Below the pieces are notes generated by a model. The model was not told where the DNA came from. It made no database searches and was given only the letters and a program-made list of their open reading frames with translations. A DNA stretch of 64,000 nucleotides from Manihot esculenta (Eukaryota > Streptophyta > Magnoliopsida > Malpighiales > Euphorbiaceae): contig NC_035168.2 in the NCBI RefSeq assembly GCF_001659605.2, forward strand, positions 11,821,759 through 11,885,758, given 5' to 3'. Below, piece after piece: positions 38,701 through 49,842 of this stretch. How positions within the stretch are numbered: the stretch's first letter is position 1; each line of letters starts with the position of its first letter. Both the position numbers and the translations under genes were made by a program.

Positions 38701-39235
38701 GCTATGATTACTGCCAGCATCTCAGGAACTAATCCCCTGCTGAAAACTACTGAAAATATAAAGGTCTTCATACATTTGAATTATCCAAGAGTGACGTGTA
38801 GACGATACAATGTCTTTACCGACCCCACAAGGAAAATAAAATGAATTTGATAATTCCATCTATTACCTGATATTTTTCATCCCATTTTACACCATAACCA
38901 TATGATTCTCCTCCAAAATTTATTACCTCTCCAAAAGTGAAATAATTGGAGGAGAGGGAAACAACATTGATCCAAATATGAATTATTGAGAGAACTTAAA
39001 CGTCAAAACTTACATTTCTGCCATATATCATATGCTTTTCCATCACAACTCTCTCAGCAACGGCAGGGTCTGCAAAAACAACAAAACCGAAGCCACGGGC
39101 ACGACCAGTAGCCCGATCCTTCATTATCACAGCCTCCACGACTTCGCCAAAAGCCTGGAAATACTCCCTAAGACGGTCTTCATTTGTGTCCCATGAAAGC
39201 CCACCAATGAATAGCTTTCCAAGCTCCATTTCCAT
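35738..39235 (-). CDS. hnRNP A/B-like RNA-binding protein, two RRMs, three coding exons
   Basis: Exons on the minus strand are 39235-39014, 37939-36751 and 35751-35738, 1425 nt in all, 474 aa plus stop. Splice sites are canonical: GTAAG at 39013-39009, CTCAG before 37939, GTAAT from 36750, GCAG before 35751. RRM1 has RNP2 LFIGGL (8-13) and RNP1 RGFGFVVF (47-54). RRM2 has IFVGGL (109-114) and RGFGFITY (148-155). The rest is a Gly/Ser/Asn/Tyr-rich tail ending NRGIAA, a known ending of plant two-RRM hnRNP-like proteins. Such proteins bind RNA in nucleus and cytoplasm. The start is taken at 39235 because a splice acceptor (TTTGCAG) lies 2 nt upstream, so the in-frame ATG at 39271 would be intronic. 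All exon joints keep frame and no lesion is seen. It is the only convincing host gene here. Confidence 0.92.
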
Positions 39236-39237
39236 TT

Positions 39238-39743
39238 CTGCAAATAAATCCCACCAAGAAAATCCCAACAAACGAAACTAACATCCGATCAAAAAATGAA
39301 AAAATAAAACACCATTCTAGCAGCGTACAAACCAAACACCAGATCTAAATTGTAACACAGAATTGGATGCAAGCAGAATAAGGACAAGCCCAGTATTCAC
39401 AGGCATGATATATTTCAGAATACATAGCATATGGTGTTGTGTTGATAAAAACTATCAGATACGTAATACCAAAATGCGGATTAAACAAAGAGAACAACAA
39501 TACCTCGTCAAAAGGAATAAAACAAAGCTTGGATATTTACAGGTGTTTACGAAATGGGTACTCTTGGATCAATCCTAAAGCATAGAGACCTTTCACCGAT
39601 CAAATATGGATCAACCAGCAACCATGGATTCCTAAGGAACAAGAAGAAGAATATCGAAATTGGCAAGGAATGAAAATAGGATTCAAAACCCAGAAGTTAT
39701 ATAACAAAATCTAAAAGTAAAGCTTTTATGATGGAAATTTTAC
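39238..39743 (-). other. Probable 5'-UTR intron of the RNA-binding protein gene
   Basis: A donor-like GGTAAAAT (GT at 39743-39742) and the acceptor TTTGCAG ending at 39238 bracket 506 nt directly upstream of the start codon. The exon before it would be CT-rich leader (about 39744-39920). Inferred from sequence only. Confidence 0.5.
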
Positions 39744-39946
39744 CAAAGAAAAAGGAAAACTGAGACAATCTACGATCTGAGAGGAGGCATAACAAGAAGA
39801 GAGGGCAAGAAAGGCCCTCTTTTTCTGCTCTCTCCCTCTCTCTCTATATGCAATTACTGCAAATGATTCAATTGGATACTTATACAAGGCCTAAAGATTT
39901 TATGTATGAGAGGAAGGAGATAGGGATGTAAGAGAGAAGAAATGGA

Positions 39947-39956
39947 TATATATAAA
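39947..39956 (-). promoter_or_regulatory. Candidate TATA box of the RNA-binding protein gene
   Basis: TTTATATATA on the minus strand lies just downstream of a (CT)n tract (39960-40000) and about 30 nt upstream of a CT-rich leader. CT/GA tracts next to TATA boxes are common in plant promoters. The transcription start would be near 39915. Confidence 0.45.
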
Positions 39957-39962
39957 GCGATA

Positions 39963-39995
<33 letters not shown>

Positions 39996-40530
39996 GTTTG
40001 GCTGTCCTCTCCCCTCGTGTAAGAATAACAAAGTTACGAGACGATGTAATGGAAGATGGTGACTTTCCAAGTTTGAGCTTTTTTTTTTTTTTTTTAAATA
40101 ATTATAATTATAAAGACAAATTATAATTTAGTCACTTAATTTATTAAATTAGTATATATATTTTTAAAAATTAATTATTTAATTTTTATAATTTTAAAAG
40201 CTAATAAATTAGTGTTTCCTATGAAAAGATATAGTAAGCTCACTATTATTATTTTATTATTTTTAAAAGATTAATTTATTAAATATATTTAAAATAGATT
40301 GATTTATAAGATTATATTCAATTATAAGAACTAATATGTAAACGAACAACAAATTTTGCCTTATTCCTATCAGCAAAAAATTGTTATTTAAAAAAAAAAT
40401 AATTAGTTTCTAAAAATATAGATGTGTAAGTTTAATGGCATAAAAGATTAAAAATTGATTAAATAACATCACTTTTATATTTAAATGGAGTTATAGGCAA
40501 CAGAAAGAAAGGTTATGGATTCTAATAAGC

Positions 40531-40659
40531 GGGGGCGGAGGGAAGATACGGTAAGGGGCACGTGCTGTATCGGCGACCAGAAAATGCTTTGAAGGGGATA
40601 AGGTGCCGCAGCGGTGCCGCCGGTGCCCTACCAAAGGGAAGGTCCTGACTCTACCACTA
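40531..40659. mobile_element. Short GC-rich TIR element, 9-bp TSD
   Basis: A 129-bp GC-rich island in AT-rich DNA is flanked by the direct repeat CTAATAAGC (40522-40530 and 40660-40668). The ends GGGGGCGGAGGGAAG and the reverse of TCCTGACTCTACCACTA form an imperfect terminal inverted repeat of the GTGGCGGAG type. The 9-bp duplication fits a MULE-like or similar non-autonomous element. Confidence 0.6.
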
Positions 40660-40668
40660 CTAATAAGC

Positions 40669-42007
40669 ATAGTAATATGAGATGAAGGAAGAGAAATATC
40701 ATTTTCCTAAGGAGGTCGAGAAAAAAAAGTTGTGAAGTTGCAATAGGAGGTAGAGCTGCATAAGAGGGACTATCTTTATTCTCCCATGGGAAAGACTTGG
40801 CTCAATGGACTTCTCCAACTGATTTATGCATTATTTTATTTATGAGTTGATATAAGTGCTATCCCATACACACAAAACAGTGTTGGAACCTATCCCATAT
40901 ACACAAAACAGTGTTGGAACTGAAGCAAGTCCTAGACATGGAGGATTTTCTCAAGTGCAATCATGAGATCTTGGGCTAAACGTCTCAAGGAATAAACTTA
41001 GCTCTTTGTGAAATTTTGGATTGAAAAAAGATTATCCAAATATGAGAAACTTCATAATGATATTATTGAGAAGCCTATATAAGTAATATAATTGGGCTTA
41101 TAAATTTGTTTAGCTAGTTTGGTCTTTTGGGCCTTGTTTTCAACTTGCTGGTTTTCTTACTTATTTTGGATAAATTGGGCTTGTTAAAAATCAATCTTTG
41201 ATTTGTTTATTTGGATTACCTTAATTATGTTTTAAGTTTGTTTGGGTTTGAGTGTGTTTTAGGCTTAATTAGGTTTTATTATCTAAGTAATTTTATCCAA
41301 GAAGTAAGGGAATTTGAAGAGTCCATCATTTAAGTAGCCATCCATTTACTTACTTCATTTAATGCTCTACTATCAATCAAAACTCCATCTACTTCAAGCA
41401 TTAAAAGAGTATATGAAGCCATACTATCTTTACGAGAAATAGAAGACAATTTAATTTTATTTGTATTGTAGTCCTTGAGTCGTAATTATATATAGAGGCT
41501 ATAGTATTTTGTTTTACCATATTGAATGAAAATCTCAGAATTTCCTTTATTGGGAGAGAGTTTTAGCTCTCTTTTATCTTTATGCACAAAGTGTTATTTG
41601 GATTATGATTGATTATTCAATTGCTTCTCAAATTCAATTTCTATTTCTTATATTTTTGAACACCTTAATTCGATTGGATTTAAAGGGATTCTTTTTTATC
41701 TTCTTTAAGTTCTTTTGACTTGTGTTCTTATGTATAAGAACAAATTAATTTGATTTTCTTGGTGTTTTAATTTGTTGGTTCGAATTTTAATCAAGAATTC
41801 TAAGATTGTCTGATTGATCTTGAGATTCCGCATCATTTGATATTAGAGATTTGGTTTATTAAGTAATTATCTATCCTTCTTTTTTCTGTTATTTCTATCA
41901 TTTTTTATTATTGTTTATCTTGTTCTTAGGTTGTTATAACTCAAAGTGGAATTTTTTATCATTAAACAACCTTATGTTTTTTCTTTGAGTATTTGTGTGA
42001 ATTACGC
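40669..42007. other. Intergenic DNA with LTR-like debris
   Basis: A 31-bp direct duplication (ATCCCATA.ACACAAAACAGTGT) lies at 40860-40921. 41040-41830 resembles an old LTR and is followed by TTTGATATTAGAGATTTGG (41837), a decayed primer-site look-alike. No coding sequence is convincing. Confidence 0.35.
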
Positions 42008-42026
42008 ATATATATATATATATATA
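42008..42026. repeat. (TA)n microsatellite at the viral border
   Basis: About nine TA repeats end at ACCC, where viral sequence begins at 42027. Endogenous florendoviruses are reported to be found in TA-rich microsatellites, so this may mark the original integration site. Confidence 0.75.
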
Positions 42027-42171
42027 CCCATAGAAAGAACAATGATATTTGGAGATAAGTTTCTGGATGAAATAATTAATAAAACACAATTACAAAGATT
42101 TTTAGGATGCCTAAATTATATTATAGATTTTTATCCAAATTTAAATAGAATGATAAAACCATTGCATGACA
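42027..42171 (+). pseudogene. Inverted caulimovirid RT fragment at the left border
   Basis: This 145-bp piece encodes the RT C-terminal stretch around TQLQRFLGCLNYIIDFYPN on the plus strand, opposite to the main locus. It is closely similar to 46330-46190 and 55650-55510. It joins the end of unit A at 42171/42172 with a few bases of shared sequence (ACAA), as in end-joining. A rearranged scrap, not a gene. Confidence 0.88.
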
Positions 42172-42736
42172 ACAAACACTGAGGATCGAACACACCGTGA
42201 TTCAGATAAATATAACTTTAAAATCAGATAACTTTAATGGTACGTGACTTTGTAACCCAAATTTCTTCTACGGCACAGCAATTTGCCTAATCGAAGAGGT
42301 ATGGTTTTCCAGTTTATATACCAAAAAAGTATAACTTTAATGGCCTCTGAGAGTCATTGGCCTTCAAGCTATAAATTATAACAGAAAATTTATAACAGTT
42401 TTCTGATGTAGAAGATCAGACTAAGCTGCAACCACAGAGCATACTTATGATGTTTTAATTTTTTAACGGCGGTTAGGGTTCCTGCAACCTTAACCTGGAA
42501 TCTCCAGAGTTAAGTCAGATTGTGGAGGGAGAAGAGAAAGGTGCCGTCAACACGGACTTATACAGTAACAGTATAATATGAGAAATAAGAAACTTACTAT
42601 ATTTTAAAAATTAAGAACTGATACAGAATCCTGGAAATAGAGAGAGAATACACAAAGGAAATGTAAAGAGAAACTAGAGAGAGAGAGAGAGAGAGAGGGA
42701 TTACAATGGTCTGCCTTCACAAGGGGATAGGCTCCC

Positions 42737-42744
42737 TTTATACA
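42737..42744 (-). promoter_or_regulatory. Pregenomic promoter TATA region, unit A
   Basis: GTATAAAG on the minus strand, in the context AAAGGGAGCC, lies about 220 bp after the ORF2 stop and is followed by a (CT)n leader (near 42700-42678). It is the position of the caulimovirid full-length RNA promoter. The box is one base weaker than in unit B. Confidence 0.6.
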
Positions 42745-42960
42745 GAAATTTTCTAGCCTTTAATGTTGAGCCACGGGAGATTTACTGTTGATTCATGCAA
42801 ACTTTTACTGTTCATAAATAGTAATTTGTCTGTCACTGTTTTTGTCTTTTACTACTCCTTTTTACTATTGGTAAATAGTCTGTCGGCCACCTCTGTTCCT
42901 TTTTACTATAGATCAATAGTTTGTCTGCCAACCCTTTTACTATTTCTGTCCTTATTCTGA

Positions 42961-44619
42961 TTATGCTGATGAGGACGAAGATGAGGTGTCCTTTTTCTTG
43001 CTTTTTTTCTTTAATTTTTCTTTCTTTTCTTTTTTCACCTTTGACTCCTTTTTCTCTTTTCTTTTACCCGTTTTACTTTTGATTTTTACTGGTGAGAGAA
43101 TTCCATAACAGTCGTCTTCATTACCATCACAGTATGAAGATGTCTGGGTTTCACTGGAGGATGACGTCTGGGATGATGCTGTCGACTCCGATTCAGAACT
43201 GGACTGCTTTTTAAATTTTCTCCTAGACTGTTTCTTTGAAACTTTTTTACTAGAAGACTTTTTGGATGATTCTTTATCAATGGATTCCTTTGACTATTCT
43301 TTATCACAGGATTGCTTTACTTTTTCTTTTTCTTCTAGAGTAAGCTGATTGAACATTTGTTGGCAAATTATTTTGAACTCTTCAAGGGTTTTAGCTACTG
43401 CTAATAAGGCCTGACATTGGGCTTTCTGGGCTCCAAATGATGGCTCTCCTTGTTGCAGTGTTAGTTTACCAGCATAAGACACAGCAGGGAACTGTGCTTT
43501 TTTAAGTATCCATTCCTTAATAACCATTTCTGTGGTGGTGTTTCCGAATGATCCCCACCATTTAATTTTATGCTTCTTTACTATGGCTGGAATAGAAATT
43601 CCCGCCATATACTGAAAATCAAAAAACCATTAGTATACCCAAGGAATAAAAAAGTTTATACAGAAATACATTAAAGGGGGTATATAGGTTTCATTCAAGT
43701 TGGGTTTATAATTGCTTTTGAAATATTGATATACTTGGGATACTTCAGACGAAAGAATTTCTTTAGAAATACCCCTGTACTGCCACCACTTTAAAAACCA
43801 GTTTGGAAATCTGGTGGTTTCTTTAATTTTTGACTGATCAAAATATATTAGCCATGAGTGAGTGTGGTTTGGATTTTGGATACTGAAAATATTTTGCCAG
43901 GCGTCTATATAATCAAAATAGTTATATGAAGTAAAATGCTGTTTTAGAGTTTTAAATGTTAGACCAGTATACAAATTTGGGGTTGGCCAATCCTTGGGAT
44001 GGATAACCCGTTTTATCTGTATGGAAGAGTAGGCTATTATATTTCTATCATTTTTGTCAAAATTATGTTTTATTTTTATTGACTCAGTATCTTCCAAAAT
44101 ACTATGATAGTATTCCTGAGATTTTGAAAAATCTTTAGGTGTAAAATACCAGTTCTGAGGATAATATTTTTTAATAACTCCCCAAGAGTTTACATCGTTA
44201 TAACCATTTTCGACAACAATTTCAAAATCAGATACATTTTTTATAATCCATTTATGAAAACTTATATTATACCCCTGAGTAGATTGGATTTTTGGTAAAC
44301 CCAGAGCCATCAACGGATTTGAGATGTCTTTACTGTCTATCGTTTGAGACAGACTAGTCGTACCATGAACGGGTACGATCGCTTTAGTTTTAGAGGCCAT
44401 ACCTGATTCTCCTGAGGAGGAGGCTATATTTTGCAAAGCTTTAATCACCTCTGGTGACTGACTTAATTCTTCAATCCATCTTTTTAAATCTGATGGGCTT
44501 GGGTTTTTTACTTGTGGTCTTACGGTTTTATCCAGGTCCTCCGAATGTTCTGATAGGGCTTTAGGAGTAGGATTTGAGCTGGATTTTACTTCCTTTTGTT
44601 TATTCTTCTTTCTTCCCAT
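42961..44619 (-). pseudogene. ORF2 of unit A, unknown function, two nonsense codons
   Basis: ATG at 44619 (MGRKKNKQKE) lies inside the end of ORF1, and the two frames overlap by 20 nt. The reading frame of 553 codons keeps phase to TAA 42961-42963. It is interrupted only by stops at about codon 330 (43630-43632) and codon 442 (43294-43296). The N-terminus is basic and Pro/Ser-rich. The middle has aromatic-rich blocks (SFHKWIIKNVSDFEIV, WLIYFDQSKIKETTRFPNWF). The C-terminus is a long Ser/Lys-rich tail ending SSSSSSA. I recognise no domain. In florendovirus-like genomes the product of this ORF is uncharacterised. Confidence 0.75.
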
Positions 44620-47340
44620 TGTTCTGTAAGAATTCTCGAGTTAGAAAATCTGGAATATTATTTTTACTACATTTAATATACTCAATATCAAAATAAAAAA
44701 TATTTAAGATTGCTTGCCATCTAGCAAAAATCTGTTTAGAGGCAAGATTTTTAACATCTTTTTTCAAAACATCCTTTGCTGATTTACAATCGATTCTGAC
44801 TAAAAATTTTTGATTTAACAAATCAGATTGGAATTTATTTATGCAAATTACAATACTTAGAATTTCCTTTTTAATGGTAGAATAAGGAAAATTTACTTTT
44901 TAGTCCCTGAGGTATAGCGTAATTAGCATATTCGTCCCTCTATTTTTAGAACCCAACGCTTTCGTCTATGAGGTTTAATTCCGTCAAAATTAGAGGTTCC
45001 TCCGTCAAAAATGCCGTTAGTGATAGGAAAAATGACCGAATTACCCTTTCTAAAACCCAATACTTTAGTCCCTAAAATTTAATTCCTACACATATATAGA
45101 TCCCTCTCTCAAAGAATTGAAGGAAAAAATACATTTTTGTCCCTAAGATATTACATAATTAACATATTTGTCCCTCTATTTTTTTGAATTAAACATTTTA
45201 GTCCCTAAAGTTTAATTTCGTCAAAATTCAAGGAAGAAAATCTCAAACTCAATCTCCATAAACAAATAAAAATCTTAATAAATTTAAGATTCAAATTCAG
45301 CAAATATAATAAAAATCAAAATATATAAATTTTAAATTATTAAAAATAAAAAGTTAAAACTCAATATAAATATTTTTTGTGATGTTGTTCGTCATCGATC
45401 ACTGCTCGCCATTTTAAAAATTCATTAAAATGTCTGATATTTTAAAAAATTTACTAGTTAGTCTTTCCGTTAATTTTAGTCGTTAAGTATTATAAAAAAA
45501 TTCTAAAATTTTCATGATATAAAGTGACTAATTAGTAAATTTTTTAACAATTTGAGGGACTAATTAATTTTTTTTCTAAACTATAGGGACTAAATAGTAA
45601 AATATTTAGTGATAAAATTAATAGAGGAACTAACTAGTAGACTTTTTAAAATGTTAGGGACATTTTAATATATTTTTCAAAATTGAGGGACTAAGTAGCG
45701 AGTTTTTCCATACTATAGGGACTAAATAGTATTTTTTTTCATTTTATTATTGATAAGGGTATTTTTTGGATTATATTTATTCTCTTTCCTTTGACTAGGT
45801 GAAAATCATTGACTTAACAGAAATTTTTGACGGAGGGACCTTGAATTTTGACAGAATTAAACCTCAGGGACGAAAGTGTTGGGTTCCAAAAATAGAGGGA
45901 TGAATCCGTTAATTACGCTATACTTCAGGGACTAAAAAGTAATTTTCCTGTAGAATAATTTATCTGGTCTGAATTCCAGTGTCCTAATGTAAACTGGATT
46001 ATCCTTTCTTTATCATCTATTCTCTATTTTAAAATTCCTCCATATCCTATATCTGAAGTATCAGTTTCTACAATTTTAAATGCATTCGGATTTGGGATAT
46101 ACAGGTAAGGAATTTCCTTTACTAAAGATTTTATATGTCTTATAATACTGGTATGCTCTTCAATCCATGGGCCAGCATTTTTCTTAAGTTTGTCATGCAA
46201 TGGTTTTATCATTCTATTTAAATTTGGATAAAAATCTATAATATAATTTAGGCATCCTAAAAATCTTTGTAATTGTGTTTTATTAGTTATTTCATCCGGA
46301 AACTTATCTCCAAATATCATTATTCTTTCTATGGGTTGAATTATACCTTGTTCTATATAGTGTCCTAAGAACCTGATTTTAGTCTGAAATAGATTCATTT
46401 TAGTTTTACTTAGAGCTAGTCCATTCTTTTTTATTATCATACAAAATGTCCTTAAATATTTAAAATGTTCTTCTATACTCTGGCTAAATATTAAGACATC
46501 ATCTATATAAACTATGCAGAATTTTGAATAAGGATTAAAAATATCATTCATTATTTTTTGAAATTCTGAAGGTGCATGCTTTAATCCAAAATGCATTACG
46601 TTCCATTCATATTGTTCAAAGGGAACTGTAAATGCCGTTTTATATCGATCTTTAGGCTCTATTTGAATCTGCCAATATCCTGACTTCATATCAAATTTAC
46701 TGAATATATTTGCATTATATAACCTATTTAAAAGATATTTTTAATTAGGTATAGGATACCTAATCCATTTTAATGCTGTATTTAATGGTTTATAAATTAT
46801 AACTAACATTGGTGTTCCTCTTTCGATTTCTGCATTTTTATTAACATAAAAGGCTGCACACGACCAAGGGCTTCTTGATTTACTAATTAATTTTTTATCT
46901 TCTAATTCTTTAATTTCTTTTTTACAATGTTCTAATAATTATGGTGCCATTTGAATTGGTCTAGCCTTGGTTGAGATTGATTTTTCATTAAATCCTTCTT
47001 CATACGGCAAATCTACTATATGATGTTTTCTTTTCCAAAAAGCATTAGAATGATTTGCACATAATTCTTTTTCCATAGAATTTTTTAATTCCTCTATCTT
47101 GGTTTTTATAAACTTACTTTCTAATTGATTTCTAATTCTAGTTAGATGTACATTATTCTTTAAATCTTTTAAATCCTTTTTTTTTTATTTTATTATTGAA
47201 TTTATTTCCATTGTCCTAATGGAATGTGCTTTTATTAAATTTAGATTTTTTATTTTAGGTTTTTCTGTAAAATTCATTGTAATCTTTTTATTCTTGGTTT
47301 TAATTTCTATACAGTCCTCTTTTACTAAATAAGGTGTTAT
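44600..47340 (-). pseudogene. RT and RNase H part of ORF1, unit A
   Basis: RT motifs are readable: SRSPWSCAAFYVNKNAE near 46880, MHFGLKHAPSEFQ near 46590, catalytic YIDDVLIFS near 46500. RNase H begins ETDTSDIGYGGIL near 46060 and is cut in mid-domain by the MULE 44886-45949. Its C-terminal part (IDCKSAKDV, FARWQAILN, IPDFLTREFLQN) resumes at 44821 and ends at TAA 44600. Stops include the one at about 46939 (shared with unit B), one near 46740 and TAG near 46027. The enzyme would copy pregenomic RNA into DNA; this copy is dead. Confidence 0.85.
44886..45949. mobile_element. Non-autonomous MULE, copy A1, 9-bp TSD
   Basis: The element starts GGAAAATTTACTTTTTAGTC and ends AAAAAGTAATTTTCC, with inverted ends that pair for about 150 bp. 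The direct repeat GTAGAATAA flanks it (44877-44885 and 45950-45958). Unit B has the uninterrupted site GGTAGAATAATTTAT near 55276, proving insertion. A 9-bp target duplication is the Mutator-like hallmark. No transposase is encoded. It lies in the opposite orientation to copy A2 and interrupts RNase H. Confidence 0.92.
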
Positions 47341-47345
47341 TAGGT

Positions 47346-47920
47346 TTATAAAGGGGTTCCTAATATTACTATATGATTTATCTGTTGGGATAATAAAAAT
47401 ACAGTTTTTATTTCTAAATCTTGATTTACTATTAATGCTTCTGTTTTTCCTAGAATATTTAAATTAGTTTTATTTGCTGTTTTTAATTTTTCTTTAGTCT
47501 CTTGCCAAAATCTCTTAGGTACTAAACTTGATTTTATACAGTTTAAATCTGCTCCTGTGTCGAATAATGCTATTGTATCTATTCTAAAATTTTCTGATAA
47601 TTTAATTCTTAATTTTACTAAGTATTTTCTAGAAGTTATTTCTTGTAATAATAAAATAAAATTATTATCTATTTCTTCATTATCTAACTGACTAATTTTA
47701 TTATGTTTATTTTCTTCCTCTTCTACTTCTTCAGATAAGGAGGATGATCCAGAAATTAATTGTTCTTCTAGAAATTTTATTCTTTTTGAATCTTTTTGAA
47801 GTTGATGCTTCAAATCTTTTACTTCAGCTTTTACCATTATGATTTCATTTTGCAATTCTTCTATAGTTATTGTCTCTTTAGGTTTTTTTATTTTTGCTTA
47901 ATATTCTGGTCAAATCATAA
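47346..47920 (-). pseudogene. Coiled coil and aspartic protease part of ORF1, unit A
   Basis: A heptad-rich stretch (VKAEVKDLKHQLQKDSKRIK, about 47850-47790) and an acidic linker precede the protease, whose active site is LFDTGADLNCI (about 47570-47540), the normal DTG form. The homologous part of unit B is in frame with the sequence before it. Here extra bases in a run of T near 47890 shift the frame. The protease would cleave ORF1 into mature proteins. Confidence 0.85.
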
Positions 47921-48117
47921 GTTTGCTTTTTTATTTTAGGAACATTATTTTTAACTTCTTCTGTTTCATCAAAACTTTTAGTTAATTTTTTAAGAAATTT
48001 TTCTTTAGTATTATTATCTTCTATATTATTAATTAGTTCCAATAATGAGCATTGCTCTTTAGTTAGAACACTTATTGATTTTTCTGACGATCTAGCTCCT
48101 AACTCATCTATCTAGTT

Positions 48118-49842
48118 TTCACTTTCTGTTACTTCTGATCCTGAGCTTTCTGAATCTATATATAATTCCTGAATTTTATTTACTATTTCTTCATCTAATT
48201 CTAATTCATTTAGTTTTTTATTAAACCTACAAAATTTAGATGTATGACCCTTTTGCCCACAATTAAAACATATTAAATCTTTAAATGATTTTTTTATTCT
48301 GGGTCTTATTTACTGAAGTTCTCTTTCTGTAACTTTTATAGGGTTTATAATCTTTCTTTTTATAATACTCTTCCTTACTTGGTTTTGCTATGTATTTTTT
48401 CTTGTAATATTTTTCTCTTTTATAATATTTTCTTGGCTTAGATTTAGAACATTGACCATTATAACTTTTATCTTGGGTTATTCCATAATCAAACTGTTTA
48501 CAAAAAGATCCTAGTTCTTGCTTAGTCCTATGCATTTCATATTTTAAGGTTCTTTGTAACTTTAAATCCTGACAAATTTGTAATCCTTCTTTCTGAATTA
48601 TACTTACCAGTTGGCCATATGTTAATCTTTTATATGGTATTGGGTTACCAAATTGTTGTTTTATATTGTTCCTGACCTTTTCTCGTAAGAAATAAGGAAG
48701 TCCTGCCAATAATTTTTCTTTCAAAAATCTTGATTTTAATCTTCCCTTAACATCAATCTGGTTAGAAAAGTGGTTTTATAATACTGAAAGTCACTTAATT
48801 TTTTGCATTTTAAATTGCTTAATAGTTCCGCATTTTTATCTTTTAAAAGAGATGGGTCTCCTATAAAATGTAATAAAATTGTTAGAATTAAGGTCGATAC
48901 TGCATCTTGAATAGTTTCTCCTAATTCATTGTATATAGGTTCATCTTCTCTATTTACTTGGATTGAGTTTAAAATTTCTAATTGTTGCATTTCTGTTAGG
49001 TGGTAATCCCACCATCCTTTTAACTGTCCTATAAAACCTGCTATAATTATTTCAGCTATTGCTCTGTCTGAAGCAAAAGACTGGATTTTATATGCATTGG
49101 CTGCCATAGTAATTTGTTGGAGTAAATTTAAAATATTATATTCAGACAATCCATCTATGTTCCATTCATATACTGTTGAAGCATTATATTTAAACTAAGA
49201 TGTGATATTTGGCTTTTACATTAATCTTAAATCTGGTGCTCTACTTACTATTTCTCTATATGATATAGGATTTATTTCAAATTGTTTTATATCTTCTGAA
49301 TCTGGCTGACTTTGCTCACTTTCAGATTATGACTCTTCTTCTAATGCATTTATATTTCTAGATTGAGGAGTTTCTGGAATTATATTTTTACTAGATTCTA
49401 AAGTTTCTATTTTACTTAACTGGTCTTTTAGACTTTGCAAAAATTCATTTTTATTAGCTTTTAATTCTTTTTTACTCGAACTAGATATCTAATAAGGCTT
49501 AAATATATGTGGTTTTATTTCTTTTTTCTCTTCTATTTTTACCTCTTTTTCTTTTAAAATTTTTTCTATCTTCTTTAATTGAGTACCTATATATATTAAA
49601 CTTGCCTTACTGAAATTATTTTGTTCTATTACCTTTTTATCTGTATCATTTTTTTTAGCTATTTTATATGGTACACAAATTATTTTATTTTTTCCATATT
49701 TTATTTTACTAATCGTCTTAGGTGGAAAATCACTTTGAATTACTTTATCATTTACGATCCATTCTGGCCTCTTATCTCTTAATGTTATTGGATTCATGCT
49801 TTTTATCTTTCTTAATTCAAACCATTCAAAGAATTTTATTTT
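48118..49842 (-). pseudogene. Coat protein region of ORF1, unit A
   Basis: After the MULE the frame resumes with NPITLRDKRPEWIVND (49795) and an acidic linker. The coat core follows (QLKGWWDYHLTEMQ near 49010; YYKTTFLTRLM near 48770; GLPYFLREKVRN near 48700). A very basic Lys/Tyr-rich block and a CCHC knuckle CFNCGQKGHTSKFC (about 48265-48224) come next. Stops shared with unit B occur near 49194 and 48116; TAA at 49216 and frameshifts near 48730 and 48290 are private. The coat protein packages viral nucleic acid via the knuckle. Confidence 0.85.

Noticed and set aside
39236..39271. Upstream in-frame ATG (39271) as start of the RNA-binding protein
   Set aside because: A splice acceptor TTTGCAG lies between it and the next ATG, and the added residues are unlike the family, which starts a few residues before LGKLFIGG.
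41946..42182. Plus-strand 78-aa ORF joining host and RT sequence
   Set aside because: The frame crosses the (TA)n border by chance; only the 42027-42171 part is viral and it is a fragment.
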